Assembly: GCA_028691095.1 (NCBI GenBank)
Contig: JAQUZZ010000122.1
Location: forward strand, 1-5,463
Length of the DNA stretch: 5,463 nt
Origin: Alistipes sp.
GTDB taxonomy: Bacteria; Bacteroidota; Bacteroidia; Bacteroidales; Rikenellaceae
Reading direction: 5' to 3'
In this document: in pieces, positions 1-4,449 of the stretch
Numbering within the stretch: the stretch's first letter is position 1
How the letters are laid out: the number at the start of each line of letters is the position of its first letter
Program-made: the position numbers and the translations under genes
Notes under the pieces: generated by a model
What the model saw: the letters and a program-made list of their open reading frames with translations, nothing else
What the model was told of the DNA's origin: nothing
The model's database searches: none

Positions 1-398
1 CCGGCCTCCTTGATGCCACTGGTACGGTAGGTCTTCACCCACTCGTCACACGTGTGGTCGAACACCTGAACCTCTTTGGCTCCAGCGGCCAGACACTGTT
101 TCACAATCTCAGCCACCAATTTTGGGTTGGTATTGCCCCCCAACTCCGGCGTCACATCCCATCCGATGTTGGGCTTGATCGCAACCACTGCACCGGCTTT
201 GACAAACTTCTTCATGCCTCCCATCTCGGCAATCGCCTTACGGAACATCACCTCCGGCTCACCCCCCATCACGGCCACCAAGTCAGTTGTAGAGGATCCG
301 GAAACATTTTGTGCCATCAGATCCATGGTGTCCCCAGGTTTAATCACGATACCCGCACCGGTCAAGGCTATCGCCTTCAAAAATTCGCGTCTATTCAT
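1..398 (-). CDS. DUF362 domain protein with twin-arginine signal (3' end outside window)
   Basis: The reverse strand reads an open frame from an ATG at 398-396 to the left edge, giving 132 complete residues and no stop, so the C-terminal part is missing. It starts MNRREFLKAIALTGAG, a twin-arginine (Tat) export motif (RREFLK) followed by a short hydrophobic core, so it is probably exported folded, possibly with a cofactor. The segment VVAIKPNIGW (about residues 71-80), followed by TNPKLVAEIVKQCLAAGAKE (90-109) and VFDHT (112-116), is the recognisable N-terminal half of the DUF362 family. Many DUF362 proteins also carry 4Fe-4S cluster motifs, but that region would lie outside the window. The biochemical function is not established. 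The gene lies 40 bp downstream of the phosphoribosyltransferase gene on the same strand, with no promoter of the Bacteroidota type in the gap, so the two are probably co-transcribed. The family call is firm; the role is unknown. Confidence 0.88.
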   Translation of the reverse strand, partial: MNRREFLKAIALTGAGIVIKPGDTMDLMAQNVSGSSTTDLVAVMGGEPEVMFRKAIAEMGGMKKFVKAGAVVAIKPNIGWDVTPELGGNTNPKLVAEIVKQCLAAGAKEVQVFDHTCDEWVKTYRTSGIKEA

Positions 399-438
399 TG
401 TGAAATGTATTTTTCGTTCTTTCTTAAGAGTCTGTTCG

Positions 439-837
439 TCACAGAATCCACGGGAAGCGGAAACAGGCTTCATCGTAGAGTGCATAGTCGGCCGTTCCGT
501 TGACCGCAAACGTGCGCACCACAGCGGCCTCCTTGAGCAGTTCCCGCGCCAGACGGATCGTCGACCCGCTCTTGATGCGGTCGTCCACCAACAAGATGCG
601 TCGCCCCTTCACCTCGAAATCAATCGGAGCCAGCAGGCGCGGTTGATCGTATTTCGGTTTTTGGTTTTCATCGCGCAGATTGATGCGCAACAGTTGCAAC
701 TCCAAACCCAAACGCTGATTGAGCAGCGCGGCCGGAATGATTCCTCCGTTGGCAATCGCCACAATCAAGTCAAATTGTTCCGGAATATCGATCGTACGAA
801 TCCGCTCCAAACAAGCTTCAAAACTTTTATTATCCAT
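439..837 (-). CDS. Small phosphoribosyltransferase family protein
   Basis: This is a 132-residue protein starting at an ATG (837-835) with an A-rich leader (AAAAACAAC) and ending in TGA. The key signature is ILLVDDRIKSGSTI at residues 81-94: a hydrophobic strand, two acidic residues (D85, D86) and a loop SGST, which is the PRPP-binding motif of type I phosphoribosyltransferases. VAIANGGIIPAALL (26-39) matches the earlier glycine loop that contacts pyrophosphate. The protein is short compared with hypoxanthine or adenine phosphoribosyltransferases (about 170-180 residues) and seems to lack much of the hood region, so the base or other acceptor cannot be named. Proteins of this type may act in purine or pyrimidine salvage or be regulatory. 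It is the first gene of a probable two-gene operon with the DUF362 gene and is preceded by a long structured leader. Confidence 0.85.
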   Translation of the reverse strand: MDNKSFEACLERIRTIDIPEQFDLIVAIANGGIIPAALLNQRLGLELQLLRINLRDENQKPKYDQPRLLAPIDFEVKGRRILLVDDRIKSGSTIRLARELLKEAAVVRTFAVNGTADYALYDEACFRFPWIL

Positions 838-1102
838 GTTGTTTTTCGATAACCCCGTCCCTTTCCTACACCGTTGGGGGAGGAGTGGATAGGGGATGTT
901 TTACGGATTTTGATCCATAAATGAAAAAAGAAACGTTGGCTCGTAAAATCCGTGAAAATTACGGTATTTGAGAACCTCATCCGTTTTAGTTATCCGACTA
1001 AACCAACGATTTGCCGTATCCTTTAAATACGGAGGTTGCGGTTGCAACCACAATTATTTCAAGGCTTTACACTGCTTGTCGGATCACAAAACCTCTTGCA
1101 AA
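838..1102 (-). promoter_or_regulatory. Long structured 5' leader of the phosphoribosyltransferase gene (gene-free stretch)
   Basis: No convincing gene lies between 838 and 1185. Below the promoter at 1103-1132, about 260 nt would be transcribed before the phosphoribosyltransferase start. Inverted repeats seen here, in plus coordinates: GGTTGC 1034-1039 with GCAACC 1044-1049; CCGTAT 1014-1019 with ATACGG 1027-1032; TTTAGT 985-990 with ACTAAA 997-1002; ACGGATTTT 903-911 with AAAATCCGT 945-953. CCGT at 950-953 can instead pair with ACGG at 961-964, so the last two folds exclude each other. This suggests a structured or regulatory leader RNA. I do not recognise it as a known riboswitch class, and it could also be a non-coding repeat element. 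Confidence 0.4.
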
Positions 1103-1132
1103 CAAAGATAGTATTTTTCTTGAATACGGCAA
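1103..1132 (-). promoter_or_regulatory. Bacteroidota-type promoter for the phosphoribosyltransferase-DUF362 operon
   Basis: Read on the minus strand, TATCTTTG at 1110-1103 is a perfect match to the -7 consensus TAnnTTTG of the Bacteroidota primary sigma factor. Upstream, TTG at 1132-1130 (in ATTG) is a good -33 box with a 19-bp spacer, within the usual 19-21. Transcription would start near 1096 and run left through the structured leader. It sits just beyond the hairpin that ends the upstream operon, so the two units look separately transcribed. Confidence 0.65.
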
Positions 1133-1165
1133 TCGGTCAAGTAAAAAATTTATACACGCTTGTCC

Positions 1166-1184
1166 TGCGCGGTGGGTGCGCGCA
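1166..1184 (-). terminator. GC-rich hairpin after the pqqD-like gene, possible terminator
   Basis: TGCGCG (1166-1171) and CGCGCA (1179-1184) form a perfect 6-bp GC-rich stem with a 7-nt loop, starting 1 nt after the stop codon at 1188-1186. On the minus strand a T-rich run (ATTTTTTAC, ending at 1141) follows only about 16 nt later, so this is not a textbook intrinsic terminator. Its place, between the last gene of an operon and the promoter of the next, supports the call. Confidence 0.45.
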
Positions 1185-1185
1185 A

Positions 1186-1455
1186 CTACGCTTCGATCAG
1201 GCCGACCGCATGCCATTGTTGCAGGATCTCCTCCGCATCCTGACGGGCGGTCGCTTCGTCCACCTCATAGTGGGAGGTGAGTAGCTCTACCAGGGTCTCC
1301 ACCGTAAATTCCTTATCCTCAATCTGCTGCCAGAGATAGGCCGCGGTGGGATTCAGCGAAATCAACTTGTTGAAATCTATCTGCTTCAGGCCTTCGCCCG
1401 TTATGACGGTTTGCCCCGCCACATTGCGCAACTTGAATCCTTCTATAATCTTCAT
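1186..1455 (-). CDS. PqqD-like peptide-binding protein (RRE fold)
   Basis: This 89-residue protein has the size and pattern of PqqD-family proteins, small winged-helix-like folds (RiPP recognition elements) that bind the leader of a precursor peptide and present it to a modifying enzyme. Visible features are an N-terminal beta-rich part (residues 1-30), then LNPTAAYLWQQIED (34-47), the classic PqqD-like turn and helix, then FTVETLVELLTSHYEVDEATA (50-70) and a last helix ending EEILQQWHAVGLIEA (75-89). It is the third gene of a minus-strand operon, 42 nt after the S26-type peptidase gene. It is not PqqD of pyrroloquinoline quinone synthesis, since no other pqq gene is present. The partner peptide is not in view. 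The family call is firm; a peptide-binding role is inferred from the family. Confidence 0.85.
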   Translation of the reverse strand: MKIIEGFKLRNVAGQTVITGEGLKQIDFNKLISLNPTAAYLWQQIEDKEFTVETLVELLTSHYEVDEATARQDAEEILQQWHAVGLIEA

Positions 1456-1471
1456 ATTCTGTGATTTAATG

Positions 1472-1479
1472 CAAATTTA
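1472..1479 (-). promoter_or_regulatory. Possible internal -7 promoter element ahead of the pqqD-like gene
   Basis: On the minus strand TAAATTTG (1479-1472) matches TAnnTTTG exactly and lies 16 bp upstream of the PqqD-like start, in the 42-nt gap after the peptidase gene. No TTG box is found 19-21 bp upstream, so it may only be an AT-rich chance match. If real, it would give the PqqD-like gene extra transcription with a leader of about 10 nt. Confidence 0.25.
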
Positions 1480-1497
1480 ACGAAAGTATAGCGACGG

Positions 1498-1947
1498 CTA
1501 TCTGAGATGATTCATTCTTCGGTAAGCGGCCAACAGATACCTGCGGAGGGGGTATAGCAGTTGCCAAAGTCTGACACAGCACCTTTCGGATAGGGAATCG
1601 GTGTCGACGGAGCGACCGTTGCGCTCGATGCGGATTACCTTTCCACAGAGGTCGCTCCGACGGCATTGCTCCCACTCTCGCAGGTTGCCGTCGCCTCTGA
1701 GGGTTACCTCGTCGCCGTGGATGCGGAGGATCCGGTGCAACACATAGCGGTCGCCGTTGGGGCGAGCCAGCACCACGTCGTCCCGCCTCCAATGTTCGGA
1801 ACGGACGAGTACCACGCTATCACGATCCCCGACAATAAAGGGTAACATACTGTTTCCCTTTACCTTCAGTGTGACACTCATGCCCTCAGACAGCATTTGC
1901 TCTACTTCGGGCAGTAGCACATGATTGGGTAGGATCAGTCGTTGCAT
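1498..1947 (-). CDS. S24/S26-family peptidase, Ser/His signal-peptidase-like, no N-terminal membrane helix
   Basis: Starting at ATG 1947-1945 the protein has 149 residues. An in-frame ATG 30 nt further upstream lies deeper inside the preceding gene. The chosen start has a strong AAGGAGG 4 nt before it, which decides the start. Motifs follow the S26 order: VKGNSMLPFI (29-38) with candidate nucleophile S33; DVVLARPNGDRYVLHRI (57-73) with H71 where bacterial leader peptidases have lysine; then RGDGN (84-88), like the GDxN box of SipW/ER-type signal peptidases. There is no N-terminal transmembrane helix; the C-terminal end (127-144) is hydrophobic and arginine-rich and could touch the membrane. 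The gene overlaps the HprK-like gene by 13 bp and precedes the PqqD-like gene, which suggests a role in peptide maturation. The substrate is unknown, and it could be a regulatory or inactive relative. Confidence 0.82.
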   Translation of the reverse strand: MQRLILPNHVLLPEVEQMLSEGMSVTLKVKGNSMLPFIVGDRDSVVLVRSEHWRRDDVVLARPNGDRYVLHRILRIHGDEVTLRGDGNLREWEQCRRSDLCGKVIRIERNGRSVDTDSLSERCCVRLWQLLYPLRRYLLAAYRRMNHLR

Positions 1948-2849
1948 GGCTCCTCCTTTCTGACGGTATCTGCACAAAGGCGTGCTGCTTCCTCATCGGG
2001 TCGACACTCCATCAACCAGCAAGGAACCAAGGCAATGAAGTGTTGCAGAGCGCAATCCTTGCCGTCGGAGAGGCTCTGCTCCCACGCCATCCCCGAACTA
2101 CTGCTCAGCAGCGAAGCATAACTTTCTATCGGATTCTGGCGGCGTATACGATTTTCGGCTCCCTGCTTGAGTCGGATGAATCCACCCACCGGAGCCGACA
2201 CGTTGCGATAACAGGGGGTCTTGCCACTCCACGGACTGCCATAGAGGATCGGCACGCCATGCACGATCCGAATCACCGGATTGTCGTCGTTCATCAACTT
2301 GCTTCCTTCGATATATTTGATCCACAGCGAGCTGTGGGTGCTCTTGCCCGTTCCGCTCTTGCCCATAAAGAGATACCCCTTGCCGTCGCACACGATGGCC
2401 GAAGCGTGCATCAATAGGGTGTCGAGCTTTGCCGTGGCGAGCAGATAGCAGATCATCAGGGTGCGGTTGAACGCAAACGCCTGCGCTGCCTCCGAACCCT
2501 CCGTCTGCACTGCGGCGGTACGATAGTCGGAGCTCACCCTGAGGCGGGCGTTCACGCCATCGGTGTGCGGGAGGCTGAGGTGAAAAAGATAGTCCCCTTG
2601 CGCACCTTTATACACCTCCAATCCCAATGCCTCGGCCTCAGGATCTTTGCGGAGCAATAGGGTGGAAAAGGTATGGAAATCGGTTTGCAGGTCGTCTTCC
2701 ACCCTCAATGTGAAAATCTTCTCCTTTTCATCGCACGCTTGCGTCTCGAAAGGAGCATAATTGCCGAGATGGTTCCACAGCGCAGAGGTTGCATCCATCT
2801 GCACACTGAAGTTATGACCAGCCACACGGTAGGTTTGCGTCGTATCCAT
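1935..2849 (-). CDS. HprK/PEPCK-like P-loop ATPase or kinase of a PqqD/S26 operon
   Basis: This protein has 304 residues. The start is fixed closely, because an in-frame TAA lies one codon before the ATG. The N-terminal 140 residues are not recognised by motif. The catalytic-type half has LLMHAS (145-150), a Walker A loop GKSGTGKST (163-171), MNDDNPVIR (186-194) with paired aspartates where HPr kinase/phosphorylases hold their metal, GSPWSGK (204-210) as in the HprK/PEP carboxykinase-like superfamily, and a C-terminal LVPCWLMECRPDEEAARL (274-291). Relatives occur beside PqqD-like proteins, and HprK homologues phosphorylate some lasso peptides. It is therefore probably a kinase acting on a peptide or small molecule, not a true HPr kinase. 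It is the first gene of the operon and overlaps the peptidase gene by 13 bp, which suggests coupled translation. The fold class is confident; the substrate is unknown. Confidence 0.82.
   Translation of the reverse strand: MDTTQTYRVAGHNFSVQMDATSALWNHLGNYAPFETQACDEKEKIFTLRVEDDLQTDFHTFSTLLLRKDPEAEALGLEVYKGAQGDYLFHLSLPHTDGVNARLRVSSDYRTAAVQTEGSEAAQAFAFNRTLMICYLLATAKLDTLLMHASAIVCDGKGYLFMGKSGTGKSTHSSLWIKYIEGSKLMNDDNPVIRIVHGVPILYGSPWSGKTPCYRNVSAPVGGFIRLKQGAENRIRRQNPIESYASLLSSSSGMAWEQSLSDGKDCALQHFIALVPCWLMECRPDEEAARLCADTVRKEEPCND
1952..1958 (-). promoter_or_regulatory. Strong Shine-Dalgarno AAGGAGG for the S26-type peptidase gene
   Basis: On the minus strand AAGGAGG (1958-1952) stands 4 nt before the ATG at 1947, inside the last codons of the HprK-like gene. 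It supports this start over the upstream ATG at 1977. The other starts in the window have A-rich leaders with no such motif, so it stands out. Confidence 0.75.
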
Positions 2850-2876
2850 TTTTTACGGATTGAGAGGGTAAAAAAT
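2848..2876. repeat. Inverted repeat enclosing the HprK-like start codon
   Basis: ATTTTTTAC (2848-2856) and GTAAAAAAT (2868-2876) are perfect 9-bp inverted arms around an 11-bp centre. The first two bases of the HprK-like ATG (minus strand, 2849-2848) lie in one arm. It could be an operator, or an RNA hairpin covering the translation start. The stem is nearly all A-T, so its stability as RNA would be low. Confidence 0.5.
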
Positions 2877-2942
2877 CGGAATGGTAGCTTTTCGGCCTTT
2901 GGGCCAAGCCATGAACCTCTCAGCGGGAGGCTCAATTCCGCA

Positions 2943-2956
2943 TTTTACGTGTAAAA
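2943..2956. repeat. Palindrome TTTTAC-N2-GTAAAA, possible operator
   Basis: TTTTAC (2943-2948) and GTAAAA (2951-2956) form a perfect inverted repeat with a 2-bp centre. The same half-sites form the inverted repeat at 2848-2876. It lies about 95 bp upstream of the HprK-like start, beside the only weak -7-like sequence facing that operon, so it may be a regulator site. No binding protein is known. Confidence 0.4.
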
Positions 2957-3021
2957 GTACAACAACTCCGTGAAACGGAGGGTGCGAAAACGACAAAATC
3001 GTCGTGCAAAATCAAACCCTC

Positions 3022-3047
3022 GTCTCTTTTTGCAGTCTCTTTTTGCA
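3022..3047. repeat. Exact 13-bp tandem direct repeat
   Basis: GTCTCTTTTTGCA occurs twice back to back (3022-3034 and 3035-3047) with no mismatch. It sits about 160 bp upstream of the regulator gene, in the divergent control region. AraC-type proteins often bind direct repeats, so this may be a binding site. A slippage duplication is the simple alternative. Confidence 0.6.
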
Positions 3048-3154
3048 CTTTTGTCCCCAGAAATGGGTTTTCCATTCCCTTATAGTGGAGAGCCTGTCCC
3101 GATCATCGAAGGAGGAATACTCGCAAAGAGCGTCCGACATTCCTGGGCGAAACC

Positions 3155-3185
3155 TTCGTATCGAATGCCATTTTGTTTAACTTTG
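3155..3185 (+). promoter_or_regulatory. Bacteroidota-type promoter of the AraC-type regulator gene
   Basis: TAACTTTG (3178-3185) is a perfect TAnnTTTG -7 element, and TTCG (3155-3158) is a three-of-four match to the TTTG -33 box with a 19-bp spacer. Transcription would begin near 3192, leaving a leader of about 16 nt that is A-rich before the ATG at 3208, as is common in this phylum. Confidence 0.65.
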
Positions 3186-3207
3186 TACCCTTTGAAATAA
3201 AACCGAA

Positions 3208-4308
3208 ATGCTCGACTCCCTCTATTATAACTCCCTGCTGATTGCATGGGCGGTGCTCTTGATTCTATCTTTTGTGCTCTTCGCCGGAAAAGTTCCGCAG
3301 ACCCAACGCTTTCGGGCGTATAACAAGACACGAAAACTCTTGGCAGTCTCTCTGTTCTTCTGGAGCGTGCAGATTCTCCTGCAATGGATCTTTAATTTTC
3401 GAGAAGAGGCTCCGCATATTGCCTCTGCCCTGAATATCACCTGCTACTATCTGGGAGCTATCCTTTTCGGTATGGGGTATACCTCTCTGCTGAACCCGCA
3501 CTATATCTCTTCGGCACAGACAAGAAGTGATTTCACCAAATGGGGAGCCGTGTGCGTAACGGTGTGGAGTGCAGTGTTGTTCCTTCAGGATACGGCGCGA
3601 CTTGCCGTGCTGATCGCGGCCGCCCTGTTTTTTCTGGTAGACTCGACGCGCATAGCCCTCCTCTTCTTCCGTACCTACCACAAGGCGGTGCACAACATCG
3701 AGAATTACTACTCGGAGAACGTCGAAGCCTTTATTCGTTGGCTCTCCCACAGTGTGTTGGGCATTGTCTTCTTTGGAATGATTGGTGCGGTGATGGCTTT
3801 TGCCCCCAAATGGATGGTGGGGCTCTATATGTCGGCAGGAATTGTCATGTTTGTCTACATCTTCATCTCACTTCTCAACTACTCGCTCAACTGCGAGATT
3901 GTGGAACAGGCCACCGAAGAGCAGGAGTTAGACCCATCCACAGAAAACGCTACCGATGTGGCCACGCTCTCCAGTGATCAACTCGATGAAAAATTGGCGG
4001 AGTGGAGGGCTCACGGAGGCTATTGCCAGCGTGGAGTCACCATCGGTCAGTTGGCCGAGCTGTTCGGCACAAACTGCAACAACCTGTCGGAGTACTTCAA
4101 TCGCACTTTGCACACTTCGTTTCGCGATTGGATCAACAATATGCGGATGTCGGATGCCAAAAAGATGCTATCCGACGACCCTACCCTCACGATCGACCAA
4201 GTGGCCGAACAGACCGGTTTCTCCGGCAAATCCTACTTCTGCACCCTCTTTAAGCAGTATGAGAAGATGACTCCGACCGAGTGGCGCAAGCAGAATCCGC
4301 ATCCATAG
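3208..4308 (+). CDS. Membrane-anchored AraC-family transcriptional regulator
   Basis: The protein has 366 residues. An in-frame TGA at 3193-3195 and the nearby promoter support the start. Residues 1-228 are strongly hydrophobic, with about seven predicted membrane helices, roughly 10-27, 44-62, 72-95, 112-126, 132-154, 180-199 and 202-227. A short acidic linker follows (232-250). The C-terminal part (about 255-362) is an AraC DNA-binding domain with two helix-turn-helix units: GVTIGQLAELFGTNCNNLSEYFN (first at 276-298) and LTIDQVAEQTGFSGKSYF (327-344), followed by the family signature FKQYEKMTPTEWRK (348-361). The protein probably senses something in or across the membrane and binds DNA from the inner face. 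It is transcribed away from the HprK-like operon and may control it and itself; that is inference. The signal is unknown. No response-regulator or kinase domain is seen. Confidence 0.9.
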   Translation: MLDSLYYNSLLIAWAVLLILSFVLFAGKVPQTQRFRAYNKTRKLLAVSLFFWSVQILLQWIFNFREEAPHIASALNITCYYLGAILFGMGYTSLLNPHYISSAQTRSDFTKWGAVCVTVWSAVLFLQDTARLAVLIAAALFFLVDSTRIALLFFRTYHKAVHNIENYYSENVEAFIRWLSHSVLGIVFFGMIGAVMAFAPKWMVGLYMSAGIVMFVYIFISLLNYSLNCEIVEQATEEQELDPSTENATDVATLSSDQLDEKLAEWRAHGGYCQRGVTIGQLAELFGTNCNNLSEYFNRTLHTSFRDWINNMRMSDAKKMLSDDPTLTIDQVAEQTGFSGKSYFCTLFKQYEKMTPTEWRKQNPHP

Positions 4309-4331
4309 AAATCGACTCCGCTGGAATAACA

Positions 4332-4375
4332 AAGAAGCTGTTTTGATTTTTGAATGAAAATCAAAACAGCTTCTT
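4332..4375. terminator. Perfect 19-bp hairpin between convergent genes, probable bidirectional terminator
   Basis: Bases 4332-4350 pair exactly with 4357-4375 around a 6-nt loop (TGAATG). It lies 23 bp after the regulator stop and 74 bp after the OmpA-family stop, so it can end both transcripts. The flank read by the minus-strand transcript is U-rich (TTTGTTATT), while the plus-strand flank (TTGATTC) is weaker. It therefore probably works best for the OmpA-family gene. Confidence 0.8.
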
Positions 4376-4449
4376 GATTCATGGTGAGCCTCAAACGCAT
4401 TGTTCTTGTTTCTGAGAATCAGAAAAAGGAGGCGTATATTATTGTATGC

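Larger units (their letters stand above)
2850..3207. promoter_or_regulatory. Divergent control region between the HprK-like operon and the AraC-type regulator
   Basis: This 358-bp gene-free stretch separates two divergent transcription units. From left to right it holds a 9-bp inverted repeat at the HprK-like start (2848-2876), a 14-bp palindrome TTTTAC-N2-GTAAAA (2943-2956), a hairpin CTCCGT/ACGGAG with a 3-nt loop (2966-2980), a shorter inverted pair ACGAC/GTCGT (about 2990-3005), an exact 13-bp tandem repeat (3022-3047), and the plus-strand promoter (3155-3185). No TAnnTTTG match faces the HprK-like operon; the nearest is TACTTTTA (2959-2952, minus) without a -33 box. That operon may therefore need an activator or another sigma factor. 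The open frame at 2970-3200 looks like chance. Confidence 0.5.

Noticed and set aside
54..503. A second plus-strand open frame of 149 codons
   Set aside because: It is a shadow frame opposite two real genes, histidine- and arginine-rich with no recognisable domain.
76..852. A 258-codon open frame on the plus strand across the left end
   Set aside because: It runs antisense to both the DUF362 and the phosphoribosyltransferase genes, whose proteins have clear family motifs. Its own translation shows no motif, and there is no promoter or leader for it.
765..980. A 71-codon minus-strand frame over the phosphoribosyltransferase leader and start
   Set aside because: It overlaps the start of the real gene by 73 bp in another frame and crosses the hairpin region, with no motif or ribosome site.
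1030..1049. A 17-codon GTG-initiated peptide in the leader on the minus strand
   Set aside because: It has no ribosome site, and its bases are better explained by the two hairpins at 1014-1049.
1011..1284. Plus-strand frames opposite the PqqD-like gene
   Set aside because: They begin in the non-coding leader and cross the antisense of a recognised gene; composition is unlike a real protein.
1186..1455. PQQ synthesis gene pqqD
   Set aside because: No other pqq genes are present; PqqD-like proteins are widespread as general leader-peptide binders.
1948..1977. Upstream ATG giving the S26-type peptidase ten extra residues
   Set aside because: The extra residues (MCRYRQKGGA) overlap further into the HprK-like gene, and the strong AAGGAGG is placed for the ATG at 1947.
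1935..2849. True HPr kinase/phosphorylase (HprK) of sugar transport control
   Set aside because: No HPr or phosphotransferase gene is nearby, the N-terminal half does not match, and the operon partners point to peptide tailoring.
2970..3200. A 76-codon plus-strand frame in the divergent control region, considered as a precursor peptide
   Set aside because: It crosses the tandem repeat and the regulator promoter, starts with an arginine-rich run, lacks a leader-core pattern and lies on the opposite strand to the modification operon.
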